Assembly (NCBI GenBank): GCA_028820505.1
Contig: JAPPIT010000105.1
Span: 1-42,723, forward strand
Length of the DNA: 42,723 nucleotides
Direction of reading: 5' to 3'
DNA from: Defluviicoccus sp.
GTDB taxonomy: Bacteria; Pseudomonadota; Alphaproteobacteria; MPNO01
Both the position numbers and the translations under genes were made by a program. The notes below the pieces were generated by a model, which was given only the letters and a program-made list of their open reading frames with translations, was not told the DNA's origin and did not search any database. This document shows, piece by piece, positions 1-9,452 of the stretch (positions are counted from its first letter, which is position 1; every line of letters begins with the position of its first letter).

Positions 1-7
1 CGCACCG

Positions 8-52
8 CGATGCCGCAAGACGTGGATGCCCGGAACAAGTCCGGGCATGACG
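8..52 (+). repeat. Dispersed palindromic repeat, copy A
   Basis: This 45-bp stretch is identical to 33661-33705. Its core is a hairpin: ATGCCCGGA (26-34), a 5-base loop, then TCCGGGCAT (40-48). A 30-bp part of it also occurs inverted at 33593-33622. The form resembles intergenic REP-type repeats found in many alphaproteobacteria. No function is shown by the sequence. Confidence 0.85.
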
Positions 53-152
53 GCGGGGGAAAGCGGGGCGACAGAGGGAACGGCGACGGGGCAGACGCCG
101 GCGCGCCGAAATCCGCGTCCCGAGCCCCCGCATCGAGTAGCCTTTATGATCC

Positions 153-190
153 CCCTTCGATACGCCGCTTAGCCGCTACTCAGGGTGAGG
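153..190 (+). repeat. REP-like unit 1 of an inverted pair
   Basis: The unit reads CCCTTCGATACGCCGC at its start and ends in TACTCAGGGTGAGG. Its reverse complement closely matches the unit at 217-255, so the two form an inverted pair with a 26-base spacer. The consensus (CCTCA-TCC-GAG...TTCGA-GG) is like a repeat widely seen between alphaproteobacterial genes. It lies just beyond the 3' end of the first gene (267-1091, minus strand) and could act as a 3' stem or terminator. Confidence 0.7.
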
Positions 191-216
191 TGTGGGTTGC
201 GGCGGCCAAGAACTTC

Positions 217-255
217 CCTCATCCCGAGTAGGCGCCGCAGGCGCCGTTTCGAGGG
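217..255 (-). repeat. REP-like unit 2 of an inverted pair
   Basis: The unit starts CCTCATCCCGAGTAGG and ends CGTTTCGAGGG; read on the other strand it aligns with 153-190 over its whole length with a few mismatches and one gap. It contains its own small palindrome (GGCGCCGCAGGCGCC). It sits 11 bases past the stop codon of the minus-strand PhyH gene. Confidence 0.7.
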
Positions 256-266
256 ACCGCCCCCGC

Positions 267-1091
267 CTACGCCTCCCGGGTCGCCTCCTGTTCGACCGCG
301 CGGTCCATGTAGCCGGCGAGGCTGCGTTCCATGGTCTCGACGCAGACGGGATCGAGGTCGAAGCGGGGCTCGGGATCGGCGTCCCAGTTGCCGTGACGGT
401 CCTCGCCCCTCACCAGCAGCGCCGAGCGCCGGCCGATGACGGACCGGACATGGCTCGGGATGTAGATGAAGGAAATCCCCATCCGGCGCCACGCGCTGCG
501 GTTGGGCTCCGAGCCGTGGACCAGGCGCTCGTGGTGGATCGAGAACTGCCCGGCGCGGAGTACGAGGTCGACCGCGCCCGAGTCGTCGATCCCGTCCAGC
601 GTCTGGCCGCGCGACAGCAAATTGTCCTTGTCGTAGGTCTCGACATGGACCAGCTCCTCGCCGCGATGGCTGCCCGGGATCACCCGGACGCAGCCGCTCT
701 CGGGCGTGGAATCGCTGAAGGCGAACCAGACCGTCGCCTCCTCGTGCGGGTCGAGCCCGTAATAGGCCGAATCCTGGTGCCAGGAGACGTAGGACGGATC
801 GCCCGCGCCCTTGAACCAGAAGGTCGACATGTAGACGAAAATGTCGGGGCCGAGCAGGTCCTCGACCGCGTCGAGGATCGCCGGGTGGCGCGACAGCTCG
901 ACCAGCCAGGGGAAGACGAGGTGGCCCTTGACGCGGAGCTGCTTGGTCGCATCGACGCCCGCCTCGCGCTCGTAGTCCTCGATGCGGCGGCCCAGCGCGC
1001 GGGCGTCCGCGGCGCTCATCGCCTCGACCGGGAACACATAGCCGTCCCGCTCGAAGGCGGCGATCTGTTCGGCGCTCAGTATCTTGCCCAT
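267..1091 (-). CDS. Phytanoyl-CoA dioxygenase family protein (PhyH 1)
   Basis: A 274-residue non-haem iron(II), 2-oxoglutarate-dependent oxygenase of the PhyH family. The metal ligands are visible: WHQDSAYYG gives His105 and Asp107, and LVHGSEPN gives the distal His192. Family members hydroxylate varied small molecules; the substrate here cannot be read from sequence. It is the last gene of a minus-strand run (PAP2 phosphatase, alpha/beta hydrolase, PhyH) with 25 bases between the hydrolase stop and its ATG, so it is probably co-transcribed. It is strikingly similar to the protein at 8628-9452: the ligands fall at identical residue numbers and the segments SWHQDSAYYGL and HHERLVHGS are shared. 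A third relative is at 10910-11725. Start is ATG at 1091. Confidence 0.93.
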   Translation of the reverse strand: MGKILSAEQIAAFERDGYVFPVEAMSAADARALGRRIEDYEREAGVDATKQLRVKGHLVFPWLVELSRHPAILDAVEDLLGPDIFVYMSTFWFKGAGDPSYVSWHQDSAYYGLDPHEEATVWFAFSDSTPESGCVRVIPGSHRGEELVHVETYDKDNLLSRGQTLDGIDDSGAVDLVLRAGQFSIHHERLVHGSEPNRSAWRRMGISFIYIPSHVRSVIGRRSALLVRGEDRHGNWDADPEPRFDLDPVCVETMERSLAGYMDRAVEQEATREA

Positions 1092-1116
1092 CGCGGCCTC
1101 CCGCTCTCTCTCCGGG

Positions 1117-1977
1117 TCACAGCCCCATCGCGGCGCGGACCGCGCGGGTCAGGCGCCCGTCGGGGTTCTGGTATTCGAAGACGATGTCGAAATGGTTGGT
1201 TTCCGGCAGGTCGATATATTCGGCGGCGAAGCCCTTCGCGCGCCAGGCGGCGGCGTAGTCGTCGGTCTGGCGCTTGAACTCCGAGGTCTCGTTGCCGCCG
1301 TAGGAGACGATCAGCGGGCAGCCCTTCTCGGGCAGGTTGTGGATCGGGCTGTTCCGCCGCGCCGCCGCCGCGTCGAGCTTCGCCCATTCGTTGACCTCCG
1401 AGAGGCGGATCGGCTCGAGGTCGAAGATGCCGGACAGCGCGCAGGCGCCCTTCACGATGTCCTCGGGCACGCCGAATTCCGCGTGCCAGCCGCCCGAGAT
1501 CATCGCGCCGGTCAGATGCCCTCCGGCGGAGCTTCCGGTCACGAAGATCCGCTCGGGGTCGGCGCCGAACGAGGCGGCGTTGTTCCGGGTCCAGGCGAGT
1601 GCCCGGCGGCATTGCGCGACGATGGTATCGAGGCTCGCCCCTGGCGCGAGGCTGTAATTCACCGTCACCACGGCGGCGCCGAGACCGACGAAGCACTCGG
1701 CCATGAAGGCGCTCTCCTTCTGGCTCAGCATCCGCCAGTAGCCGCCGTGGATGAAGAACAGGACCGGCGCGCCGCCGCCCGCCGGGAAGATGTCGACCAC
1801 CTCGTCGGCGCTCTCGCCGTAGCGCACGTCCTCCCGGCATTCCAGGGCCTCGCGCGCGCGAGCGCTGTCGGACGCGTAGCGGGCGATCGCCGCCTCGAAC
1901 ACGTCCACTGGCACGGTGCCGCGCGCCCGGTATTCGATGTCGAGCGTCTCCCGGTCGAAGCCGCGATAAACCGTCAT
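1117..1977 (-). CDS. Alpha/beta hydrolase, kynurenine formamidase (KynB/BNA7)-like
   Basis: 286 residues. The oxyanion-hole motif HGGYW is at residues 77-81 and the nucleophile elbow GSSAG places Ser150; a C-terminal GGNETSEFKRQ and NHFDIV supply the acid and His regions in the arrangement typical of arylformamidase-like esterases. The family hydrolyses N-formylkynurenine or other small esters and amides; without kynureninase genes nearby the true substrate is uncertain. I chose ATG 1977 (MTVYRGF); the frame stays open further upstream, but there it only overlaps the PAP2 gene. It lies 5 bases after the PAP2 stop and 25 bases before PhyH 1, suggesting one operon. A second hydrolase beside a PhyH gene occurs at 10040-10894. 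Confidence 0.88.
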   Translation of the reverse strand: MTVYRGFDRETLDIEYRARGTVPVDVFEAAIARYASDSARAREALECREDVRYGESADEVVDIFPAGGGAPVLFFIHGGYWRMLSQKESAFMAECFVGLGAAVVTVNYSLAPGASLDTIVAQCRRALAWTRNNAASFGADPERIFVTGSSAGGHLTGAMISGGWHAEFGVPEDIVKGACALSGIFDLEPIRLSEVNEWAKLDAAAARRNSPIHNLPEKGCPLIVSYGGNETSEFKRQTDDYAAAWRAKGFAAEYIDLPETNHFDIVFEYQNPDGRLTRAVRAAMGL

Positions 1978-1982
1978 TCCCG

Positions 1983-2762
1983 TCACCCTTCCGTAATCCG
2001 TCGTGCCGCGACCGGATCGCGCGGTATCCCCAAGAGGTCCGCCAACCGGTCCATCGCCCGGTCGAGCCGCCCGCCCAGCACGATCTCGCGATGGGCGTAC
2101 CACGCCATGGCGACGGTAAACACCCCGGCGAAGAACACGTCGCTCAGAAAATGCGCGCCCACCAGCATGCGGAACGCGCCCACGATCGAGCCGAACCCTA
2201 TCGCTGCCCAGAATACCCGCCGCCGCCAGCGCGGCGCCACGAGAAACGCGAGCGCGGCGAAGGCGAAGCCGTAGCTCGCCTCGCCCGAGACGAACGAGCA
2301 GTTGGTCTCGCACTGGTCGGCGATCGCGAGCGGCGGGGTGAACGTCTTGTCGCCGCCGAACTCGACGACGGCGCGCGGCCGGGCGCGGTCCCAGTGGTCC
2401 TTGAACACGTGGTTGACGATCAGCCCCGGCCCGAGGATCGAGAAGACGACGAGGAAGCAGATCGAGCGCCGCGTGAGACCGAACAGATAGCGGCCCCAGA
2501 GATGGCGCGCGGCGAGGGAGAGCAGGATTGCCGCGAACGCGACGTAACCGGCCCACAGGAACGCCTTGCGGATCGCTTGGACGTCGGGGTCGCGCGCCGC
2601 CGGGAACCCGTTGCCCGGATCGTGGAAGAGGCCGGCGAAGAACAAATCGATGGACGGGAAGCGGTAGAGGATGGCGCCGGCGATCGCCGAGACCGCGCAG
2701 AAGACGAGCAGGTTCCGCCGTCCGGCCGTGCGGGATTCGCGATGTGTCGCGGCGTCATCCAT
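1983..2762 (-). CDS. PAP2-family membrane phosphatase (LpxE-like)
   Basis: 259 residues with about six hydrophobic segments. The three PAP2 phosphatase motifs are present: KDHWDRARP (121-129), CSFVSGEAS (155-163) and R198-x5-H204-x3-D208. The second motif has Glu161 where classical members have the His of PSGH. The family removes phosphate from lipid phosphates such as lipid A, phosphatidylglycerol phosphate or undecaprenyl pyrophosphate. It is divergent from a PagL-like lipid A deacylase starting at 2867, so lipid A 1-dephosphorylation is a reasonable but unproven guess. A purine-rich GGGGGAGG lies upstream of ATG 2762. First gene of the minus-strand run to 267. Confidence 0.85.
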   Translation of the reverse strand: MDDAATHRESRTAGRRNLLVFCAVSAIAGAILYRFPSIDLFFAGLFHDPGNGFPAARDPDVQAIRKAFLWAGYVAFAAILLSLAARHLWGRYLFGLTRRSICFLVVFSILGPGLIVNHVFKDHWDRARPRAVVEFGGDKTFTPPLAIADQCETNCSFVSGEASYGFAFAALAFLVAPRWRRRVFWAAIGFGSIVGAFRMLVGAHFLSDVFFAGVFTVAMAWYAHREIVLGGRLDRAMDRLADLLGIPRDPVAARRITEG

Positions 2763-2866
2763 CGGCGCGTGCCGCCTCCCCCGGGCGAAGCAGGTTATCG
2801 CCGCCCGCCGTCGATTGCATCAGCCTCGCCCCCGCCTAAGATGGGCCGCCGTTCAAGGAGGGCCGG

Positions 2867-3457
2867 GTGTCAGGGTATCGTCTTCTCGCCATCGCGTTTT
2901 CGCTTCTCGCCGCGTTCGCCGCCGCTCCGGGGACGGCGCGCGCCGACAAGGCGGCGACCGGGATCGTGCTGGGCGGCGCGGCGTTCCTCGCCTACGGCCT
3001 GGCGGCCGGTCCGCCCCAGGACGACGAGCCCGACGCCGTCACCTTCGGCACCGGCATATTCGACGTCCACGACGCCGAAAACACCGCCGGGATGTTCCGG
3101 ATCGAGTACCGGCCCGCGCTCTGGGTCCTGCGCACCGGGCCGCTGCTCGGGATGGCCGGGACCACCGACGGCGGCATCCTCGGCTATGCCGGGTTCCGGC
3201 ACGACATCGCTTTCACGGACCGCCTGCTGATCTCGTTCAACTCCTCGCTCGCCGCCTATCCCGTCGAGGGCGACGGCAAGGACCTCGGCGGCGCCGTCCA
3301 GTTCCGCACCGGGTTCGACGTGCATTACAGGCTGGACGACGGGTCGAGGATCGGGGTCTCGTTCCACCACATCTCGCACGCCGAGCTGTTCGGCGACGAC
3401 AACCCGGGCGCCGAGACGCTCGGCCTGACCTACACCATCCCGATCGGCCGGTTCTAG
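2867..3457 (+). CDS. pagL: Acyloxyacyl hydrolase, PagL-like lipid A 3-O-deacylase
   Basis: 196 residues: a signal peptide ending near AARA-D (residue 26), then a small beta-barrel. The segment [10 protein letters not shown] followed by NPGAETL matches the PagL catalytic region, where His, Ser (H-x-S) and a downstream Glu form the triad. PagL proteins sit in the outer membrane and remove the 3-O acyl chain of lipid A. The start is GTG 2867, set by a perfect AAGGAGG at 2855-2861 five bases upstream. It is divergent from the PAP2 phosphatase and convergent with the crotonase, sharing the bases CTAG (3454-3457) as both stop codons. The exact symbol is by family likeness only. Confidence 0.8.
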   Translation: MSGYRLLAIAFSLLAAFAAAPGTARADKAATGIVLGGAAFLAYGLAAGPPQDDEPDAVTFGTGIFDVHDAENTAGMFRIEYRPALWVLRTGPLLGMAGTTDGGILGYAGFRHDIAFTDRLLISFNSSLAAYPVEGDGKDLGGAVQFRTGFDVHYRLDDGSRIGVSFHHISHAELFGDDNPGAETLGLTYTIPIGRF

Positions 3458-4260
3458 CCCCCGCCGCCGATGAAGTCGGGGCGGCGCTTCTCCTTGAGGC
3501 TGGCGACGCCCTCCCGGACCTCGGGGCCGCCGAAGCCGAGGAATTCGAGCGCCAGCGAGGCGTCGAAGGTCGGCCCCGCCAGCCTGAGCCAGTTGTTGAG
3601 CGTGTGCTTGGTCCAGCGGATCGCGCTCGGCGCGCCGCGGGCGAGCTTGCGGGCGACGTCGCGGGCGGTGTCGAGCACCGCCTCGTCGTCCACGGCGAGC
3701 GAGACCAGCCCGATCCGTTCCGCCTCCTCGCCGCTCACCGCCTCGCAGAGCAGCAGATAGTATTTCGCCTTGGCCATGCCGCAGAGCAGCGGCCAGACGA
3801 TCGCCGCGTGATCGCCGGCCGCGACGCCGAGCCGCGTGTGGCCGTCGATCAGCCGCGCCGTCTTCGCCGCGACCGAAATGTCGGCCAGCAGCGCGCAGAC
3901 CAGCCCCGCCCCCACCGCCGGCCCCCTGATCGCCGACACCACGGGGGTGGAGCATTCGACCATGCCGTAGACCATGTCCTTCGCCTCGCGCCAGACGCGG
4001 ATGCGGGTCTCGTAGTCGAGCGTCATCTCCTCCACGAGGTCGAGGTCGCCGCCGGCGGAGAACGCCTCGCCCGCGCCCCGGATCAGCGCGACCCGGGTAT
4101 CGGGATCCCGGTCCACGTCGCCCCAGACCCTGGAAAGCTCGGCGTGCATCGCCGCGTCCGCCGCGTTCAGCCGCGCGGGGTTGTTGAGGACGATTTCGAG
4201 GATCCCGGGATCGGGGCGGGAGAATTCGAGACGCTCGTAGCTGGCAAACCTGTCGGACAT
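3454..4260 (-). CDS. Enoyl-CoA hydratase/isomerase (crotonase) family protein
   Basis: 268 residues of the crotonase fold. The oxyanion-hole segments are visible ([11 protein letters not shown] and [16 protein letters not shown]) and the [11 protein letters not shown] segment occupies the active-site loop. The glutamates of classical enoyl-CoA hydratase are not both present there, so the reaction could be hydration, isomerisation or another crotonase chemistry on a CoA thioester. The C-terminal KEKRRPDF tail is normal for the family. Start is ATG 4260. Its stop overlaps the PagL stop convergently. The next gene (4346) is divergent, leaving 85 bases for two promoters. Confidence 0.88.
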   Translation of the reverse strand: MSDRFASYERLEFSRPDPGILEIVLNNPARLNAADAAMHAELSRVWGDVDRDPDTRVALIRGAGEAFSAGGDLDLVEEMTLDYETRIRVWREAKDMVYGMVECSTPVVSAIRGPAVGAGLVCALLADISVAAKTARLIDGHTRLGVAAGDHAAIVWPLLCGMAKAKYYLLLCEAVSGEEAERIGLVSLAVDDEAVLDTARDVARKLARGAPSAIRWTKHTLNNWLRLAGPTFDASLALEFLGFGGPEVREGVASLKEKRRPDFIGGGG

Positions 4261-4345
4261 GGGTATCGGCCGCTCCCGTTCGGCGTGGCTCTGGACGCTC
4301 CGGCGAAGCTACCCTAGAACGACCTCCGGCGACACGGGGGACGGG

Positions 4346-5326
4346 ATGGCTCTCAATCTGAACTTCGCGTGCGGCAACTACGACCGCATGGACGCGCTCA
4401 AGTCGGGCGAGGTCGCGCCCGAGGGGATCGACCTCGAGTTCGTCGGGATCGACGCGCCGCGCGAGATCTTCGACCGGATGATGGGCGGGAACGGCTTCGA
4501 CGTCTCGGAGCTTTCCTCGTCGGAGTTCATCTCGATGACGGCGGTCGGCGACCGCCGATTCGTCGCGATCCCGGTGTTCCCGTCCAAGGCGTTCCGCCAC
4601 GGCTTCTTCTGCATCAACCGCAATGCCGGCATCGCCGGGCCGAAGGATTTGGAAGGCAAGCGCATCGGCGTGCCGCTCTACACCCAGACCGCGGCGGTCT
4701 GGTGCCGCGGCCATCTCGCCGAGGATTACGGCGTCGACCTCTCGACCGTCGAATGGGTCCAGGGCGCGGTCGAGAAGGCGGGAACGCACGGCACGCCCTC
4801 GGCGCCGGCGCTGCTCAAGCCGGCGCGCGTCGTGCAGAACGAGACCGGGCGCTCGCTGAGCGACATGCTAGCCGACGGCGAGATCGACGCGCTGCTCGGC
4901 TCGCGGCTGCCCGAGTCGCTCCGCACCCACCCGGACGTGGTCCGCCTGTTCCCGGATTTCCGCGAGGTCGAGAAAGAGCTTTACCGCAGGCGGCGGATCC
5001 ACCCGATCATGCATCTGGTGGCGATCAAGCGGGAGATCCACGAGGAGCATCCCTGGATCGCCGGATCCCTCTACGACGCCTTCGAGGCGTCGAAGGCGCT
5101 GGCGCTGGAACGCATGCGGGTCTCCGCCGCCCAGCGCTACATGCTGCCGTTCCTGGTCTCCGATCTGGACGAAATCGACGAGATCTTCGACGGCGGCGAT
5201 CCCTGGCCCTACGGAGTCGAGCCCAACCGCCCGACCCTGGAGGCGCTGGTGCGCTATCTGCGCGACCAGGACTTCATCGCCGAGGCGATGGATGTGGAGA
5301 CCCTGTTCGTCCCGGCGGGAGGCTGA
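4346..5326 (+). CDS. 4,5-dihydroxyphthalate decarboxylase (Pht5)-like / binding-protein-fold protein
   Basis: 326 residues. The start (NLNFACGNYDRMDALKSG), the central GKRIGVPLYTQTAAVW and the YRRRRIHPIMHLVAIK segment are characteristic of a group annotated as 4,5-dihydroxyphthalate decarboxylase, which has the NMT1/periplasmic-binding-protein fold but lacks a signal peptide. Members are common in catabolic clusters and many probably act on other substrates, or bind rather than decarboxylate. ATG 4346 was chosen over an in-frame upstream start because family homology begins there and GGGGGACGGG precedes it. It is divergent from the crotonase gene; no phthalate oxygenase genes are adjacent. 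Confidence 0.8.
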   Translation: MALNLNFACGNYDRMDALKSGEVAPEGIDLEFVGIDAPREIFDRMMGGNGFDVSELSSSEFISMTAVGDRRFVAIPVFPSKAFRHGFFCINRNAGIAGPKDLEGKRIGVPLYTQTAAVWCRGHLAEDYGVDLSTVEWVQGAVEKAGTHGTPSAPALLKPARVVQNETGRSLSDMLADGEIDALLGSRLPESLRTHPDVVRLFPDFREVEKELYRRRRIHPIMHLVAIKREIHEEHPWIAGSLYDAFEASKALALERMRVSAAQRYMLPFLVSDLDEIDEIFDGGDPWPYGVEPNRPTLEALVRYLRDQDFIAEAMDVETLFVPAGG

Positions 5327-5571
5327 CGGCGGGGCGCGGGTCGAAGGAGGTCTCCCGGACCGTCCAATACGCCGGACGACCGAATTGCTCGACCGCGAAC
5401 GACCTCCCGGTCGGCGGTACCCGCGACGCTTCGGGGCTCGTATCGCGGCACCCCAACACCGCAGCAAGATTCGGAATGACGAAGCCGGCATCGTCCTGCA
5501 ATCGTGCCGCCGTGACCGTGGCGGCCACCGGGCCGGGTTTGCCGGGATTTCGGATGCAGGAACCCAAGACC

Positions 5572-6492
5572 ATGAACCGCACGGAGTGGGGCCTCCTGGT
5601 CCTGCTCTCGGTCCTGTGGGGCGGCGCCTTCTTCTGCGTCGGCGTCGCGGTGGCCGAACTCCCGCCGCTGACGGTGGTGCTGGCCCGTGTCGGGATCGCC
5701 GCGGCGGTTCTCCTGGTGCTGTTGCGGTCTCTCGGTCGCTCGCTGCCGTGCGGCCTGTCCGCCTGGACGCCCTTCCTGGTCATGGGCCTGCTCAACAACG
5801 TGCTGCCGTTCAGCCTCCTGAATGCAGGGCAGACCATGGTCAGCGTCGGTCTGGCGTCCATCATGAACGGCATGACGCCTTTGTTCACGGCCCTGGTGAT
5901 GGCGTCGTTCCGGGAGGAAAGGCTGACGGCGAACCGGGCGGTCGGCGTGCTGCTGGGGATCGTCGGCGTGGCCGTTATCGCGCGGCCGGACGCGCTTTCG
6001 GAAGATGCGAGGCTTCTGGGGATCGGCCTCTGCCTCTCCGCCGCGCTCAGCTACGGATTTGCCGCGCTCTGGGGCCGCCGGCACCTGGCCGACGTCGCGC
6101 CGCTCGACTCCGCGACCTGCCAGCTCGTGTCGTCGACCCTCGTCATCTCGGTCGCGGTCGCCGTCGTCGATCGGCCATGGACGCTGCCCATGCCCGGGGT
6201 CGGGATCTGGCTGGCCCTGGCGGCGCTGGCCGTGTTCGGGACCGCGCTTGCCTACATCGTCTTCTTCGAGATCCTGGTCCGCGCCGGGGGCAGCAACGTC
6301 ATGCTGGTCACGCTGCTGATGCCGGTGACCGCGCTGCTGCTGGGGAACCTGTTCCTCTCGGAGCCGATCCTCGCGTTCGAGATCGCGGGGGCCGCAATCA
6401 TCGGTCTGGGTTTGCTGTTCATCGACGGCAGGGTTCCGCGCAGGATAGCCCGCCTTTTCGCCGCTCCGCCGGATACCCGTCGCCGCCGATGA
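5572..6492 (+). CDS. EamA-domain drug/metabolite transporter (DMT superfamily)
   Basis: 306 residues with about ten transmembrane helices in two EamA repeats: the first begins LLVLLSVLWGGAFFCVGVAV, the second near LGIGLCLSAALSYGFAALWG. DMT proteins mostly export amino acids, purines or other metabolites across the inner membrane; the substrate is unknown. ATG 5572 is preferred; an in-frame ATG at 5554 would add six residues. The C-terminal tail is Arg-rich. The 245 bases upstream (5327-5571) hold no convincing gene. Its 3' end faces the convergent phosphatase at 6595. Confidence 0.88.
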   Translation: MNRTEWGLLVLLSVLWGGAFFCVGVAVAELPPLTVVLARVGIAAAVLLVLLRSLGRSLPCGLSAWTPFLVMGLLNNVLPFSLLNAGQTMVSVGLASIMNGMTPLFTALVMASFREERLTANRAVGVLLGIVGVAVIARPDALSEDARLLGIGLCLSAALSYGFAALWGRRHLADVAPLDSATCQLVSSTLVISVAVAVVDRPWTLPMPGVGIWLALAALAVFGTALAYIVFFEILVRAGGSNVMLVTLLMPVTALLLGNLFLSEPILAFEIAGAAIIGLGLLFIDGRVPRRIARLFAAPPDTRRRR

Positions 6493-6594
6493 GCGCGCGC
6501 CGAAAGCAGCGCCCGGAATCGCCAGGCTTCGGGGAGCGGCCCGGTTTGGCGAGCGATGCGAAGCGCGAATTTGCCCGCCCTGCCGGGTGCGATC

Positions 6595-7197
6595 TCACCG
6601 TTGCGGGGCGATGAGGATTTCGTCGACCGCGGAAATCGTGCCGTCGCGCCCGATCTTGAGCAGGACGACCTCGCCCGAAGCGACGCCGAGGCCGGTGAGT
6701 GCCCTGATGTTCACATAGTGGGTGACCATGATAACGGTCTCTCCCGGCGGCAGACGAAACAGGAATTGCCGCAAGTCGGCGGTCTGCCGGTCGGCACGGG
6801 CCGGGCTTCGAAAAAATGAGTCGAGCGCGGGGAGGTCCTCGACCGGGCCGAGGTCGAGGAGCCTGGCCGTGTCGCGGCAGCGGCACCATTGGCTCGTGAG
6901 CACGCGGTCGACGGTCGCGCCGGCGGTCCGGATCGCCGCGCCGATCTCCCGCGCCTGCTGCCTGCCCCTCGCGCCGAGATTGCGCTGGGTGGCACAGTCG
7001 TCGAGCGTGAACGACGCGGGATCTCCAGTTCCGGGCGCATGGGCGTGGCGCACGATGGCGACGATGCCGGGCTCCGACAGGCGGGCGAAGCGCGCGTCGG
7101 CGGCTGTCGGTAGCGATGGGAGGCAGATGGCCGCCATCGAGACGATGGCGAGAAGCAGGCACGTCGGCGGCGGCGGCTGAAGAGAGCGAAGCGGCAT
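6595..7197 (-). CDS. Secreted histidine phosphatase family protein
   Basis: 200 residues with an N-terminal hydrophobic export signal (about 14-33). The phosphohistidine motif is VRHAHAPG (Arg50, His51, with His53 following), Arg106/108 are in WCRCRDTA and the second catalytic His160 is in MVTHYVNI. The family (branch 2-like, SixA/phosphoglycerate-mutase fold) transfers phosphate to an active-site His. The export signal suggests a periplasmic or lipid-anchored phosphatase of unknown substrate. It stands alone on the minus strand between the convergent EamA gene and the divergent thiolase gene, with 151 bases before the latter. Confidence 0.85.
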   Translation of the reverse strand: MPLRSLQPPPPTCLLLAIVSMAAICLPSLPTAADARFARLSEPGIVAIVRHAHAPGTGDPASFTLDDCATQRNLGARGRQQAREIGAAIRTAGATVDRVLTSQWCRCRDTARLLDLGPVEDLPALDSFFRSPARADRQTADLRQFLFRLPPGETVIMVTHYVNIRALTGLGVASGEVVLLKIGRDGTISAVDEILIAPQR

Positions 7198-7348
7198 GCG
7201 GATGTTCTACACGATATCGACGGCGATGCTGACGGGGCGGATGCGGGCGGAGCGGGGGCAAGCGGCGACGGCTCCGCTTCAACCCGAACCCGACATGTTC
7301 TAGTTTGCCCGCCACGACGATGCCTGTTCGAGCCGGGGAGCCGCCGCC

Positions 7349-8554
<1,206 letters not shown>

Positions 8555-8627
8555 CCGCTTCTCCGGACTTTCGCGCGCTTCGGTTCGGCGGCACAATGGG
8601 CCCGCCAACCGCCCGGGGAGGGTCGCC

Positions 8628-9452
8628 ATGCCCAAAGTCCTGACGCAGACCGAGGTCGATCAGTTCTGGAACGAGGGCTACTGCTTTCCCTTCGACTGCA
8701 TGACGACGGAGGAGGCGGCGGAGGCGCGGGCGAAATTCGAGGCCTTCGAGGCCGAGATCGACGACGACATCCACAAGCATTTGCGCGTCAAGGTCCATCT
8801 CGGCTTCATGTGGCTGTGGGAGCTCGCCCACCATCCGAAGATCCTCGATGCCGTCGAGGACCTGATCGGACCCAACATCCTGCTCTATCTGTCGACGCTG
8901 TGGTTCAAGAACGCGGGCGACGGCAAGCAGGTCTCCTGGCACCAGGATTCGGCCTATTACGGGCTCGAGCCGCATGACGTGATCACGCTCTGGCTCGGCT
9001 TCACCGATTCCAACGAGGAAAACGGCTGCGTGCAGATCATCCCCGGCACCCACAAGGAGCCGGACTACGTCCATGTCGAGACCTATGCTGAGGACAACCT
9101 GCTGGCGCGCGGCCAGACCATCGAGGAGATCGACGACTCGAAGGCCGTGAAGCTGGAGCTCAAGGCGGGGCAGTTTTCGCTCCACCACGAGCGGCTGGTG
9201 CACGGCTCGGCGCCGAATAAGTCGAACGACCGCCGGCTCGGCATGTCGTTCACCTACCTGCCGACCTATGTGCGCTGCAACCTGCCCAACCGCACCGCGG
9301 TGCTGTGCCGCGGCGTCGACGAGTACAACTACTGGCAGCGCGACCCCGAGCCGCGCCAGGACCGCGACCCGGTGTGCTGGGAGGCGATCCGCTTCTGGAT
9401 CGACGGCTACGCCGATCCCAACGTCACCCAGGAGGCGCTTGTCACCCGCTGA
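8628..9452 (+). CDS. Phytanoyl-CoA dioxygenase family protein (PhyH 2)
   Basis: 274 residues; same length and same metal-ligand numbering as PhyH 1: His105 and Asp107 in WHQDSAYYG, His192 in LVHGSAPN. Non-haem iron(II)/2-oxoglutarate oxygenase of unknown substrate. It contains the long shared block around ETYAEDNLLARGQT that is nearly the same in PhyH 1 (ETYDKDNLLSRGQT), so the two are recent paralogs or homologs acquired together. GGGGAGG upstream of ATG 8628 is a good ribosome site. It lies downstream of the thiolase on the same strand and overlaps the 3' end of the convergent peroxiredoxin gene by 11 bases. Confidence 0.93.
   Translation: MPKVLTQTEVDQFWNEGYCFPFDCMTTEEAAEARAKFEAFEAEIDDDIHKHLRVKVHLGFMWLWELAHHPKILDAVEDLIGPNILLYLSTLWFKNAGDGKQVSWHQDSAYYGLEPHDVITLWLGFTDSNEENGCVQIIPGTHKEPDYVHVETYAEDNLLARGQTIEEIDDSKAVKLELKAGQFSLHHERLVHGSAPNKSNDRRLGMSFTYLPTYVRCNLPNRTAVLCRGVDEYNYWQRDPEPRQDRDPVCWEAIRFWIDGYADPNVTQEALVTR

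Noticed and set aside
2870-4789. Long minus-strand open frame of 639 codons
   Set aside because: It is antisense or out of frame to PagL, the crotonase and the binding-protein gene, and has the Arg/Ala/Gly-rich content of GC-driven open frames.
5327-5571. Possible N-terminal extension or small gene before the EamA transporter
   Set aside because: In-frame ATGs at 5477 and 5554 exist, but no signal, ribosome site or family likeness supports them; the region shows only GC-rich, partly repetitive sequence.
4369-6492. Open frame of 707 codons covering two genes
   Set aside because: Its first part is an Arg-rich shadow of the Pht5-like gene; only the portion from 5572 is the EamA transporter.
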